A stretch of 64,000 bases of DNA from Liquidambar formosana (Eukaryota > Streptophyta > Magnoliopsida > Saxifragales > Altingiaceae), in contig CM077832.1 in assembly GCA_039720395.1 (NCBI GenBank), positions 33,649,758-33,713,757 on the forward strand, given 5' to 3'. The position numbers and the translations under genes are program-made. Below the pieces are notes generated by a model that worked only from the letters and a program-made list of their open reading frames with translations, did no database searches and was not told the origin of the DNA. This document shows positions 46,185 through 58,424 of the stretch, piece after piece (the stretch's first letter is position 1; each line of letters starts with the position of its first letter).

Positions 46185-48867
46185 TGTCACACCCCATTTT
46201 TGTCACCTTAGCTAGGACATATCATTTTATGTAGGATTTTGAGTCCTTTTTGAGTCTAGTCTTTTGCATTGAGTTTCTATGGCATTGAATATCATGTGTA
46301 TGAATTTTGAAGTGATTTGGAGTTCATCTCGATAGTCAATAAGAACTTCTGCGACTTGAAGGGCATGATCGTCTTTTAAGCCGTATATTTTCCATTTGAC
46401 TTTGGAATGAATCCCGAGTCATCCTATCAAGTTCATATGGTTATATAGAGTCCATATATAGGTTCAATTTCATGAATTAATGGTTTAAGATCAATTCGGC
46501 TCGTAATGGTTCGGGTTGGCTAAAAGACCCTTTCTTGGTTTGCTCAAATTGACTCATAAGACCCAATCAATTTTCTCTCAATTAACTCCAATTTGGCTTT
46601 ATTTATGTCCTAAACATGTTTAGAAAGATCAATTTTCGATTGGGAAAGCATTCGGTTTGACCTTGTGTACAAACCCAGCTTAGCGACGGTGAAGCACCAT
46701 GGTTAACCACCTTTGTAAAACCCAACCATGCACCCATGGTTGAGGATTTTTGTCCTAAAATGCCTAAAAATGTGTTCCCCTTCGAAACACGGTCGTTTTG
46801 GCTTTTATTTCGTCAAAATCGGACTTAATTTGAAGATTTTAGGACTTCTGAAGCAAGTGGAAGTCAAAACCGAAGCGGAAATAGAAGACCCTCGGGTAAC
46901 CGTCCGGGGCTGGACGGTCAGCCGTCTGGGCCCAGACGGCTAACCGTCCAGGCCTAGTTGGTCACCCGAGAGACTCCTTCTTTAAGTCAAACTCTGACTC
47001 TTCTATCCCTCTTTTGACGGTTTCCTCCGCCAAAACAACTTGTCTGAGCTTAGGAGTGTGTAGGTTTGAGTTGTTTGAGCACCAAGAGAGTCTCTAATAG
47101 CCCTAGGATCGTTATTTAGTGAATTAATCCTAGCCATTGGTTTAGGGGGTCAGTTCTCTATATAAAGGACATGATATTCAGCACATAGGGGGAGGTTAAT
47201 TGCACTTTACACTTAGAGAGAGAGGGAGCTACGAGTTTGGAGAGCTAGAAGGACTTCAAGAGGAGGCTCTTCAACCCCAAGCAAGCAAGGAAACAAGAGG
47301 TTTGAAGACAAGGAAGAGTCTACAAGAGGTAAGCATGTCTCTTTAATGCTGAACATGAATTTCTGCTTCTCCTTCTTCTCTTTCTTCTTCTTCTTCTTCT
47401 TCTAGGATAGTTGTGGTGCATGCAATTGCTCTTCTTATGGATGGAATTCAATGTTTATGTGATATTATATGAATGATTTTAGGATGGTTTATGGCTTTAT
47501 ATGCTTGATAATCCCTGGTTTGCTAGGGATTTGAAAGTATTACTCTTTTTATCCTCTTAAATCATGCATAGTTCACATGTTTAGGTTGCTGTGATTATTA
47601 TCATGAATTGATGCTCCTGTTAGTTAGTATATGCTATATGAATGATATTCATGATAATTTGAGCATGTCTTAGAGTCGTTTCATAGGTTTTAATGCATAG
47701 TTGTGAGATTAGGGTTTCGATAACCCTGAAATCGCGTAGGTCTCATACAGCATGTTTAGCTTAGTTTTTTGGGTTGTTGCTCATCATAATCATTCTATAT
47801 ATGCTGCATATAGTTGAATCATGCTAGGTTTGCATTCATATTAGTGGATTTCTTGGTTTCTATGCATGTTAGCTAGGTCATTGCATGTAGGATTGAGTTA
47901 GAGTCCTTAGTTATTCATTATTCTTGTTGTTTGCATGATTAATGGATGATTTTAGGCTTTGTCATGGTTCTGTCCAGATTAGGATATTGTTTTCTTTGCA
48001 TGATTGTGTGCACTTGTAAGGGTGCAAACAGGTACAATGCTTGTCCTATTGCAAATAGGGCTGCTATGGTCTGAAATGGCTAATGCTAGGAGCTTTTGCG
48101 CTCAGGTAAGTAGGGTATGAAGTGCCCTAATTCACTTTTCTTCTTTCTTTTCTCTTCTCCCTCCTAGGGTTACTTCTTAATACAAGCTTATGGTAATTAT
48201 CAAAGGTTTCCTTCAAATTCTGGTTTTTATCAAAGTTTTCCTCTTGTGGAAGTTTTCAATTTTGGATTAAATCAATACATTTTCAAATGAGGAAACCTAG
48301 GGTATTTACCATAGGTTTGTATTAGGTTGTAACCCTATTCTTTTCGAACTACGTGGACTTTGATCCATGTATTTCGCTGCATGGTACGTAGGCGCTCTTC
48401 GTGAGGCTCAAGTCCGTTCTAGGATCCAAGTATCCTAGGCTTTTTCTTTTCTTTTCTTCTTTCTTCTGCTTTGTTTTATTTGAGTGATTATGCATGGAAT
48501 GATTGGATGAAATATATGATATGCATGCTGCCTTGTGATGATATATGATGATATTTGAGTGGAAAAGATATTAAGTTAGCCCAATTGAATTAAGAGACCA
48601 ACTCGGGCGATGTGGGTGCCTATGGGCTTTGCCCAGAACCTTCCCACGTCGTAACTTAGCCTCCGGATCCAATTTTCTGGTTTCAAAGACTTTGCTTTTC
48701 CTTTAATGGAGTCATGTGGTTTTGAAAATAAAACATTTTTGTGGTTTTCCTCTTTTCCCTAAAAAATGAGGTGGCGACTCCCTTTTTGTTTGTTGTCTTT
48801 AAATACCCCTTATATAAATTTTGCCAAACCCTTGTGGGCTCCGCGCTTTTTTTTTCGTGGGTTCACA
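46185..48867 (+). repeat. Element 2 3' LTR
   Basis: 2683 bp, TGTCACACCCC...GGGTTCACA, intact, with palindrome (46891-46970), TATA box (near 47158-47167) and a (TTC)n run near 47380 that is longer than in the 5' LTR. Confidence 0.95.
46891..46970. promoter_or_regulatory. 80-bp palindrome in element 2 3' LTR
   Basis: Same as 27704-27783 with a few base changes; the centre GGGCCC is kept. Confidence 0.9.
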
Positions 48868-48872
48868 GGGTC

Positions 48873-49247
48873 TTATGAGTCAATTTGAGCAAACCAAGAA
48901 AGGGTCTTTTAGCCAACCCGAACCATTACGAGCCGAATTGATCTTAAACCATTAATTCATGAAATTGAACCTATATATGGACTCTATATACTCATATGAA
49001 CTTGATTGAATGACTCGGGATTCATTCCAAGGTCAAATGAAAAATATACGGCTTAAAAGACGATTATGCCCTTAAAGTCGCAAAAGTTCTTATTGACCAC
49101 CGAGATGAACTCCAAATCACTTCAAAATTCATACACATGATATTCAATACCATAGAAACTCAATGCAAAAGACTGGACTAAAAAAGGACTCAAAATCCTA
49201 CATGAAATGATGTGTCCTAGCTAAGGTGACAAAAATGGGGTGTGACG
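48873..49247 (-). repeat. Element 1 5' LTR, second part
   Basis: Resumes with TTATGAGTCAATTTG after the duplicated GGGTC and matches 9782-10156. It ends GGGTGTGACG before GGTAC. Confidence 0.93.
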
Positions 49248-49301
49248 GGTACTAATATAACAAAACATATAATGAGATCAATCAAACATTCAAGCTCACA
49301 C

Positions 49302-49414
49302 CTCCATAACAAAATGACAATCCGTGGCAACCTCAAAGACGGCATTGAGTCCTCTAAGCTCCCGTAAGTTTTCCTTGAGGTTTCCCCCACTCTTCCTTTT
49401 TGTATCGAATGTGT
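49302..49414 (-). pseudogene. WAPL-like exon, right of the retrotransposon nest
   Basis: Minus strand with a TTCAG acceptor (49416-49415) and GTGTGAG donor (49301-49295). It encodes TFDTKRKSGGNLKENLREL then RGLNAVFEVATDCHFVME. Plant WAPL proteins carry a near-identical GGNxKExLRELGGLDAVxEV.DCH.VME segment directly before the exon whose relative is at 6788-6882. The first intron base is only 49 bases from the element 1 insertion. No stop, but conserved Gly and Asp are changed (LRELRGLN). Other WAPL exons were not found. Confidence 0.65.
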
Positions 49415-51462
49415 CTGAATAAATGCAAACCAACATTAAAAAACAAATGAGAAATGAGGAAGGGTAAAAGATGAAGAAAGAATCTTAAAGACATAAAGGA
49501 TATAGAAATCCAACAAAAACATTAATTGAATTACCTACTCACAAAAGTTTTATTGATGTTTATTTTTCATTTGGATACTTTGTGGGGTAGATTCCCACCT
49601 AATATCAAAGGGGGACAATTTGACAATCTATTAAGTAATCAACTACTCACAATCCAAACAACTAACTATACAATAAAGTCAGAAGGGTACATTGATTAGA
49701 ACAACTAACATAACTGTGGCCCACAATTTCCTACAGCAGAAAATAATCCCACTATTTTTATTTTATTTTTTTGTTGGAAAACAACATTGTAACTCTTCTC
49801 ACCTAGACAGACTAAAGTTCAGTTCTAAATTGGATCCAATAGGGGTTAATAAGGAAATTGAAATGCAATTCAGGACAGTTTGTAATAACTAGCAGTCTTG
49901 GATGGAGTTATGCCTTCTCAAAGTTTTCTATACAGCATTAGTTAGGAATATCAAAAGATAAAACTACTAAAGACGTTGTACAAGGAAAAACCAAACTAGT
50001 AGAAAGTACGAAAGACAAGGGAACTAGAGAATGAAGAAAGAATCAAGTCAATCAACAACATGTCAAAAGCAAGATAACAAAATCTAAGAAAATAACAAAA
50101 TTGTATAAATCTTGATACATGGTCCATCTATAAGATAAGAACGCTGGCTAAACAAACCACCATTCCTTATAGGTGTGCAATTGGGGACAAATGGTGCATG
50201 GATGATCAGAAGATTTTCTAGTTTTAAACAATGTTGCCCACACTAGTTTCTAGTATTACTAACAATAAAATAAACGACACCTTGTAATTTATTCCCTTGC
50301 CCAACATCTCACATGCAACACTCCGATCTTAGTTTCTCTGAAACTATAAAGTAGTTTATCCTCATTTGTTTCACTTAAAACCTACAAGAAAGACAACCCT
50401 TCTTATCATCCTTTTGTATATCCCAATATAAGATAAATTTCAACTACACAATACTGTAATGATCCACTCTCACATATTTTATTATATCATGCTTAGATTT
50501 ATTATTTGCTCACCCAAGTATTGCAACAAAAACTGACATAATGATCCAATAAAAAAATTTTAGGTATCAAGTTGCTAACTATGTTGATGCTAGTGATATC
50601 CCAATCCTTACTTTCCAATGGGGTATCCAGACCATGAGAAGACACACTCCATGTCTTTCTCCTTATGTAGGAATCTATATGCATCTACTAGCCTTCCCCT
50701 GAGGCATAATCCATAGAAATCAGCACTTTATGTTCAAAACTTCAACTCCATTAGTAGGAATATTTAAAATTAACAACTAAATTACTTAAGTAGAAAGAAG
50801 TCAAAGCTCAGAAGTTCAATCTTTAGTCATAAATAGACTGAAAAGACTGCTGAATGGACCTATAAGCTATGTTTAATTTCCTATTTAAGAAACCAAACCT
50901 AAGACATGGTTTAAAAAGCAACATTTTTATTGAATATTTTTTCTTTCTTTGCTGGATGAGAGCTTTTTGGAGAATAGCTTTACATTGAACATAATAGAAA
51001 CCTGAATTTTCAATAAAAATGGGGAAAAAATAAGTGTAACTAGTGGGAAGAATGATGACTAGCTATTCCTCTAAGCACCTGCACACACACACAAATACAG
51101 AGAGAGAAAGAGAGACAAAAGCATACTTTTATACATCATTAACTGATAAGTAGAATAAATTAATGGAAGAAATGAATCCCAAACAGTATCTCGCTTTATC
51201 TTCGGTCAGGATTTAGCTTTACAAGCTTTACGATGCAGATTCCTACCACAGCTCAGTGCTTTAGCACAAACAATATCTCGCACCACATTTAAAGGGCGTA
51301 GCACCCATTCCGTAACAAGCTACTCACGAAAGCATTGAATATGAGACTGCAACGTGTATTCATATAAAGCACAAATCAGACCTCACATAATTAAATAGGG
51401 GGTACGGGTTAGGTGGGGGGAGGAAATGAAAGCAATGCATGAGAAGCTGCATCAAAACTCAC
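49415..51462. other. No supported gene
   Basis: AT-rich sequence with short open frames lacking recognisable motifs (for example 49692-49892, 50502-50684) and small CA/GA runs near 51085-51115. It may include introns of the flanking broken genes. Confidence 0.4.
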
Positions 51463-54400
51463 TTGATCAAAAATGGACTTCAAATAACCATCCCAATACT
51501 CCATGAACTTTATAAAAAATATGCCACAGTCATGTCTGTAGCAAGGAATTAGGGCAAAAAGTAATGCAACGAAAACAAGCAAATCATGTTAAATGGGCGA
51601 AAATGGGATGAACCAACACACATTACGATAAATAAGGATGGGTGATGGTATTAAAGAAGTACATAAGAAGGGGAACACTACTCTGGATGCTAAAAGGCAA
51701 AACATTATGAAAATATCTAACCCATTTTCTTGCTGTGGAACATCAGCAACTTGGATCGGAAACTTTTGGATATTCAATTTGAATGAAGGATAAAGCTGGT
51801 GCATAATCTCGTCCACAAGTTTCCTCTGCAAAATAAGTCAATGCACAACTTGATAAATATAAGTCCAAATAGTAGGGAAATAATGTACCAGTTAGCAGTC
51901 TAATATTTTTTTAATGTTGGTATGTAAATAATACTTACTACTCGTGTGTCAAGTTTTGTATGGATAGGGGTCCGCATTGACTTGCAAGAGTCAAGTACGT
52001 CAATGCGTTTGTCCCGGATATTGATGACATATGATACTCAATGCTCTTCAAACAATAAAGGCAAGAATATCTGCACGTCCAGGGGAAAAAAAATGAAAAA
52101 CATTACACTATTTGCAGTATGGTAGTTAAAGTTATAAAGGCCCTCATACCAAATGATATAAAATAAGGCATAGGGGTTATCACAAACATACCATCAATAC
52201 GTTCTCCAATTTACTCCCTTCTTCCACTGCAGGGGAGAAATCAACAATCGCCCGATTAAGATCCCACTTTAACGGTTTTGGATGCAAACGTTGGGGAACT
52301 CATAGGCAATGTGTTCCTGTCAGTTAAGAAATGGAATAAATTTTAACCATTATAAACCATAAAAAAAAGTATTAGGTTTGTAGTCCCTAGAACATATGGC
52401 GCATAATTGTAGGTTAGTTGACAAATATCTACTTTGGAGTCAATAAATTATGGGTTAGTGGTCAATATATCTCAAGTTAGTGGCCATTTAAACTTAGTTA
52501 ATAGTTAAACTAATGTTAACTTTCCAAGATCCGCATTTCATTGAGAGTTCAATGAACTGGTTGGGTTTCTCTCCTATTAATATGAAAATATACGAAAGGG
52601 TGAATGGAAAAAAAAAATGTAGTATTGATAATGATCCGTGCGTAGTAATCAACAGAAGAGTAAAAAGCTTCACCAAAAAAGCAGGTTCAATAATGGGTCG
52701 TTGCACGGTTTTATCCGACGCCGCTGTGCACTCTTTTTCTAGTAAAACTCTTAACGCCAAACAAACCAGCTGTAGGAATCAACTAATTAGCTCCATTACG
52801 AGACATATGATGACAGGTGTAACCACCAACAATAATTTTAACGAATGAGGAAGAAAATCCTTACAAAATTGGACACCATTCCCCGTGGACTCATAGAGTT
52901 ATGCATTTCTGCACGTGTGACATATGTCTTCAGCATTTCCATAACAATTTCCCTGCAACATATGATAACTACATGTCATACACTCATAAACCAACAACGG
53001 AAAATAACTACTTCTACAAGTATGAATATCTTAAAGAAAGTATAATGTTTAATCAACATTACATTTGACCAAAATTACTATTGCAAAGACACTTACTCAT
53101 AGTCCTTATGACATTTGTGAACTTTCCGTGTTGCATAGCAATACACGGCTTTTTCTGTTTCATTGGGCTGTGGTAAAACCAACGTCGGCACACATTGAAA
53201 TGGGGAAACAATGGATGCACCCCGCATGACAATACGGCGTGGGCATTGGGTCAAGTCATGAACAACACTAATTGATTGGCCAACTGGGACAGGAGGGGTG
53301 GATTGATGATGTATAGACAGTTTGGGCCCCTTGTAGTCCGCATGATCCTCACCAATTTCCGTTTCATTGAATCCATCGTTTAAGTTTTGACCTGACAATT
53401 TACTTTGATCGATGGCATTGTGATCAAATGGGTTAGCAATGCAACTTGGTTCTTGTTCACTATATGTAGGTACATTATCATGAATCACAGACGATGGTTC
53501 TGGATGCCTATCACTTTGGGGATGTGCATCCTCTTTGGTCCCGTAGCTGTCCACATAGACATTGACAACATGCTGAACAGCGCTTGTCATTGCTTAAGCC
53601 AAAACTCCCTATGCATATTTTATCCCATCTCGTGCAGCCACAATAACCTAAATGCAATTCATCACTTAAGTGTAGTGATTTATACCATATGAAATTTATT
53701 TTTGGAAAATCACACAATTAATAGTACGAGAATTACCAGATCCATTGGGTCCACATCTAGGGGAAGCTTTGCTAATTTAAATATATCTGCACTAAACTTA
53801 TCTTTATATAGACCCAAATGCTTAACCTCACTCTCCCTCTTTTGAATTAGTGCATTTATCCACTCCTTCAATCGTGGTATCTCGCGTGGAACACCACTAA
53901 TAGACGTGGTAGCACGATCAAAGTAGAATAACTGTCATAAATATGTATATGGTCATCAAGGTATGGTATAAAGGGCAATGGTTACCAATTAAAAAGGCTA
54001 TACAATTCAAACAAATAAATTAAACCCTAAAAGAAAAACAAAAATGAAAAAATTTCAACCATAAATAATTGTACTAGAATTAGCAAATCACGACATTGAA
54101 TTATTATTAAGATAGATAACTACTACTAACTTAATAGTATTAACATACATTCAATATACTACTAATATGTTACAAATGGTCTACTATAATATTTGTTTCT
54201 TGTATTGAAACCATGTGAATGATTTCATATGTTATATAATTATCAACTTCATATCACAACTAATAATTAATAACTTCCATATCACAACTAACTTAACACA
54301 AATAGGAAACTAATGTAATTTCAATACAGTACTAATATTTTTTTCATGGATTAATAAAAATTTTTCCCTTTTTTGTGCCACAACCAAGATTAGCACAAGG

Positions 54401-56268
54401 GTTTTAATATGATAGTGCAGTTTATTTTTTATTGTGGTTAAAATTGGCAATTCAAGTTATTGTAGGATAGGGCAATACTATTAAAAATAGGAGGCAGCCT
54501 CCAAGACCAGTCTTCGGCTTTGTACATTTCACCTTCTTTTGACTTATTGCAGATGTTGGGTTGCTAATTGTTGCTCTAAAATCCTTAACCTCTCTCACCA
54601 GCCATTCAAGCACAAATTTTGACCAATTGTACGTGCAAATTTTATCTACATCAACAATCACAGGGAATAGTTTTGGGCTTGACTCCATCTTTAAGGTTAG
54701 GCACAACAATATGCCCAACGCATATAATACAAACGAGTGACAAAACCGATCCCCTGAATCACTACTTTTCAAGTCGTCCACAAGCGTTGAATATGGCACT
54801 CCAGTCTTTGTACAATTATACTCCTCCTGTATTCGCTTAACATCATTAGATGTAACAATTGTAGGAACATCAACTCCAGTGGCTGGGAGACCCATCACCA
54901 ATGCGACATCATCTGGGTTAATTGGATATATTTGTCCATCCCCAAGGTTTAGGCAGCAGTGTTCTATATCAAAATGTTCTACTAGCCACTTGCACAACTG
55001 TCTACAAAGAAGTGTGCAGTTCAAGTGCAACAATCCACCAAATCCCAACTTTCTCACTGTTGCCATCTGGTTTTCTGTGAGATTCTTAATAACTTTGCAG
55101 AATGAAGTTGGTGAGTACCTAGTTTCTATAATTGCCTGCCATAAGCAACAAATAAATTTGTTACTACATAAATAGCTAATTTGGAAAAGTGCAAGTATAG
55201 TTTAAAACTAATATGTCCAATGTTGGCATTCAAACAATATGATTGATTGTCCTAAATAGACGGCAATTGAAGCATGCAGTATTACAATCAATCAAACCAT
55301 GTTAGGTGAAAACTTCGATGCCTCAAAAATTTATTTTTCAATTGCAATCGTGTTCCTGAACTTAAGCCTTCTATTTAGCATCCCTGATATGTCTATTGCT
55401 CATGTAGTGTGTCATCCCATGAAAACACCAAATACATTCCATAAGAAATGAATTAATAAAATACAAATTACTAACATACCCTAACGCTTTTCTTTGGTAC
55501 ATTAGCAGGACGGGCAGTATTGAAGTCTGCCCGATTTTTTGCTGCAATAGTTTCGTATGAAGCTTTTTCTTCTTTGGGCATTGATCTCTACCTATCAGAT
55601 GCAAGCCTCGACACCTATATTCGAGAGTTAATTAGTAAAATTGTAAGTGATTGCCAGAGTAATATCGAAAGGGGAAAATTATAGTTCAATGAGTGATTCA
55701 GAAACTAATTCACAAAACAAGGAAGTTTACATTTAATTGAAAGCAAGTATATAACTAGTTTGTTTCGAGTAGACATTCAAACCCTTTTCCTGGTTTTTAA
55801 TTGGGAAGTACTGAGTAAAGAGTAACTTTGCCCCGTAAAATTCATTTTTTCATATTAATTCTCAACACTACTCACCGCAGGCACATTGAAACTTAATGCA
55901 GCTGGCATGGCTGCCTTTTCCTTCCTTGTGAATTTTGATCTGTTAAAGAAGGGTGAAAAATGTGGAATCTGATCAATTGATATGATTTAATCTAATAAAT
56001 TGATATGATTCAATATAATTCCAAATTATAGACAGTGATATGATTTAATTTGATAAATTACTTACAAAAAGATTGCCCATGCGTTACATGGCTGCTTCTG
56101 TACATTCCTTGATGGAACACTACTTTCTCTCTTGTCTCTTTCCTCTTCTTCTTCATTATGATGTGATGATTGCCCTGCTTGGGCCTTTCCATTGTCATCA
56201 TTAATGAATTCTTTATCTTTATTATTAGTCTACTTAGCAGCCCTCCTACTTCTCTTTCTACTGGCCAT
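51463..56268 (-). pseudogene. Decayed gene: PMD/DUF1985-like N-terminus plus Ulp1 (C48) protease
   Basis: Minus-strand exons, 5' to 3': 56268-56066 (MASRKRSRRAAK, NLS-like, then TAG), about 55943-55876, about 55612-55482 (in-frame TAG), about 55136-54580 (RKLGFGGLLHLNC, YPINPDDVALVMGLPATG), 53931-53737 (LFYFDRATTSISGVPREIP), about 53640-53093 (acidic linker, RRIVMRGASIVSPF), about 52310-52192 (in-frame TGA), 52070-51939, 51825-51722 and 51463-51535. The last three form the C48 core: FEEH followed by TGA where a Trp is expected, NIRDKRIDVLDS with the catalytic Asp, PQQENG, then across an intron HDCGIFFIKFMEYW with the catalytic Cys. Ulp1-type cysteine proteases cleave SUMO; fusions to this N-terminal domain are common in plant MULE and CACTA transposons. 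At least four stops make it non-functional. Some exon limits are approximate. Confidence 0.75.
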
Positions 56269-57799
56269 TCAATTATATTGGCCTTTTACAAATCTGCGGC
56301 AAAGATTTGCATGTACGTGAATACAATTTCAAATTACTAAATATATAAAATTAATCTTAAAGGTACAACAATCTATTTAGGGACAGGAAGCAGTTTAGAA
56401 CATTGAAAAATTAAAACTATAATAGATACTAAGCATGCTACATTGTTATAATAATTTAAAAATAAAAAATAAAAAAACAAGTAAATCACCGAATAGATAA
56501 GAATGAAAAGATAACTCTCTATTATGCCACTGTAGACTCCCACCTTTGGGATACCTACAATTAAAATGATGAACAGTAGTGCTAGTGCTTGCCATAACAC
56601 AAAGTATGTCAAATTTGCCCAAAAGCTGTTCCCCAATGGAGTCATAGAAGGAACTATGCCTTCGGAGATTGGTTGGTCAACAGTTTCGATCTTCTTGGAT
56701 GATTAATGGAAAGGTTCTCCTGTATTTATCTACACTTTTTAAATAAATAAAAAAATTTCATAGGAATTTTTATCCACAATTTCAACCATAGCTTTGGTTT
56801 GGAGGGGTCATTATATATTATATTGTTGCTTTCTTCTAGTGCTTCATAATTTCTTCTAATCGATGGTTAAGAAAATAATTTTTTTCATCAATAATTATCA
56901 AGGTCCATAGATGAATTTTGCCCTAATACATTCAAAGAGTTCCCCTCGTACCTTTTCTATTTTCATAGCCTGTCCAAAGGTCTAAGAAAAGAGGGTGTTG
57001 CATTCGGTTGAAAGCATCAATCTAACCTTTATTTACAAATATACTAAAATTTTCTAAACCTAGTTGAGCACATAACAATTTTGCAATCATTGTGTTTCAC
57101 TGCTTATTGTTGTCAGCTGATCTACTTTCACAACTGCAAGAGCTTTTAACCAGGCATAAGTCTACAGGAGCTAGATTTTTTTCTAGGAATTTTGATTGGG
57201 TAAGTTTTCTTTTAATTTAGTTATTTACATGCAATCTTATGCTTGCATAGTTACACAGCAATAGTTCGGAGGTAATTCATTCTGTTGAGGGTCCGACTAG
57301 AATCGACCTAAAGTCCTTTATAATATAATCAGTAATCACTTCCCAAGGCAATACCTAAGGCACCTATTCTTCCTGTTCCTCCATACAAGGTAAATAGAGG
57401 CAACAAGAACAATTTGCTTAATCTCCATAACAGCGCCATCCGTCTACAATGCAAAGAAAACCACCTTGTCTCCTGCCCCCAATAAAAAAACACTCCTACC
57501 TATTCTACACTTTGTAAGAATAACCTCCCAAACTTTCCAAGAGTATAAGCATGTAAAAAATAAATTATCAACATCATCCTTAGCCTGGCACAGCACTGCA
57601 CGCAGTGAGCATTTTGTAAAACATCATCCAAACTGAAAACTTTAAGGATCCCAAAAATTTTGTCCTTTCTTTTGCTACATTTTCTCAGAAAACCAAACAC
57701 TATGATTTTTTCCCCCAAAAAAATGTGGCTTTACCAAAAAAAACAAAGTAACTGCAGCAACAATTTTTCCTCGCAAACAAAATAACAAAAATAAAAATC
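56269..57799. other. No supported gene
   Basis: AT-rich; no exon or repeat recognised. The open frame at 56373-56645 (minus) is hydrophobic and lacks support. Confidence 0.4.
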
Positions 57800-58424
57800 G
57801 TAGCAAACATCCTAAAAGAAAGAGGCATCAAATACCATTTCCTCAATAACCAAACAATATGGCTTAAAAAAAAAAGGAAAAAAAAAAGGGAAATAAAACA
57901 TGAAGCAAACCAAGTGAGGAAAAAAAACATAACAAGAAAAAGAAAAAAGGAAGGCTTCGTACTTCACCTCCCCTCTGCAGTGTGGTCCTCGCCGGAGGCT
58001 CCGTCGGAAAATGCTGGCTTTGGTGGCTAGATTGTGGAGGATGAGAAACTAGGGCTTTCACTGATTGCGTGAGAGAGGCGGGTTAAGAATGAGAACCAGA
58101 TGTAACCGTAGCAAATACCCTAAAAGAAAAAGGCATCAAATACCATTTCCTCAATAACCAAACAATATGGCTTAAAGAAAAAAAAAATGAGGAAAGAAAA
58201 CATGAAGCAAACAAGGAACCAGGTGAGGAAAGAAAGAACACGAAGCAAACCAGGTGAGGAAAAAAAATAGAACAAGAAAAAGAAAAAAGGAAGGCTCCGT
58301 ACTTCTCCTCCTCGCTGCTGTGTGGTCCTCGCCAGAAAATGCTGGCTTTGGAGGCTGGATTGTGGAGGATGAGAAAGCTAGGGCTTCCGCTGATCACGCG
58401 AGAGAAGCGGGTTGAGAATGAGGA
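57800..58424. repeat. ~310-bp tandem duplication
   Basis: Copy A about 57800-58094 and copy B about 58108-58424 share gtagcaaa, aggcatcaaataccatttcc, a purine-rich middle, tgtggtcctcgcc, gaaaatgctggctttg and gagag.cgggtt.agaatgag. The overlapping open frames reflect the duplication rather than a known protein. Confidence 0.8.

Larger units (their letters stand above)
26998..48867 (+). mobile_element. Element 2: ~20.2-kb Tat/Ogre-type retrotransposon nested in element 1
   Basis: Flanked by GGGTC (26993-26997 and 48868-48872), which is single in the intact LTR of element 1 at the corresponding site. LTRs 26998-31336 (carrying a foreign solo LTR) and 46185-48867 begin TGTCACACCCC and end GGTTCACA. 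Same gene order as element 1 but opposite strand, so the two 5' LTRs face outward from each other. Gag-pol has two stops and two frameshifts, fewer than element 1, in keeping with its younger age. Cargo genes lie on minus. Confidence 0.95.
7471..49247 (-). mobile_element. Element 1: ~20-kb Tat/Ogre-type Ty3/gypsy retrotransposon (split by element 2)
   Basis: The target duplication GGTAC flanks it (7466-7470 and 49248-49252). LTRs are 7471-10156 (the 3' LTR, since pol is on minus) and 24687-26997 plus 48873-49247 (the 5' LTR, interrupted); both total 2686 bp. The last base of the outer right LTR has changed from A to G. Without element 2 and one GGGTC it is about 19.9 kb. On minus the order is 5' LTR, primer site, gag, protease, intron, RT, RNase H, integrase, then the two plus-strand cargo genes, a repeat array and the 3' LTR. 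The YVDD-type RT, duplicated RNase H region, absence of a chromodomain, tRNA-Arg-like primer site and pro-RT intron all point to the Tat/Ogre lineage. Its gag-pol has eight in-frame stops, so this copy cannot move by itself. Confidence 0.93.

Noticed and set aside
7471..48867. One large inverted duplication of a single element
   Set aside because: Each element has its own LTR pair and its own 5-bp target duplication, and the interrupted LTR resumes exactly after the second duplication, so it is two insertions.
51589..51831. Ulp1-like core that seemed to have lost its catalytic Cys (PQQENGLDIFIMF)
   Set aside because: An intron starts after PQQENG; the Cys is in the next exon (51463-51535, HDCGIFF). 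Only the stop codons, not a missing Cys, disable it.
52494..53045. Overlapping short open frames between Ulp1 exons
   Set aside because: Frames on both strands with no motif; treated as introns or unrecognised parts of the Ulp1 pseudogene.
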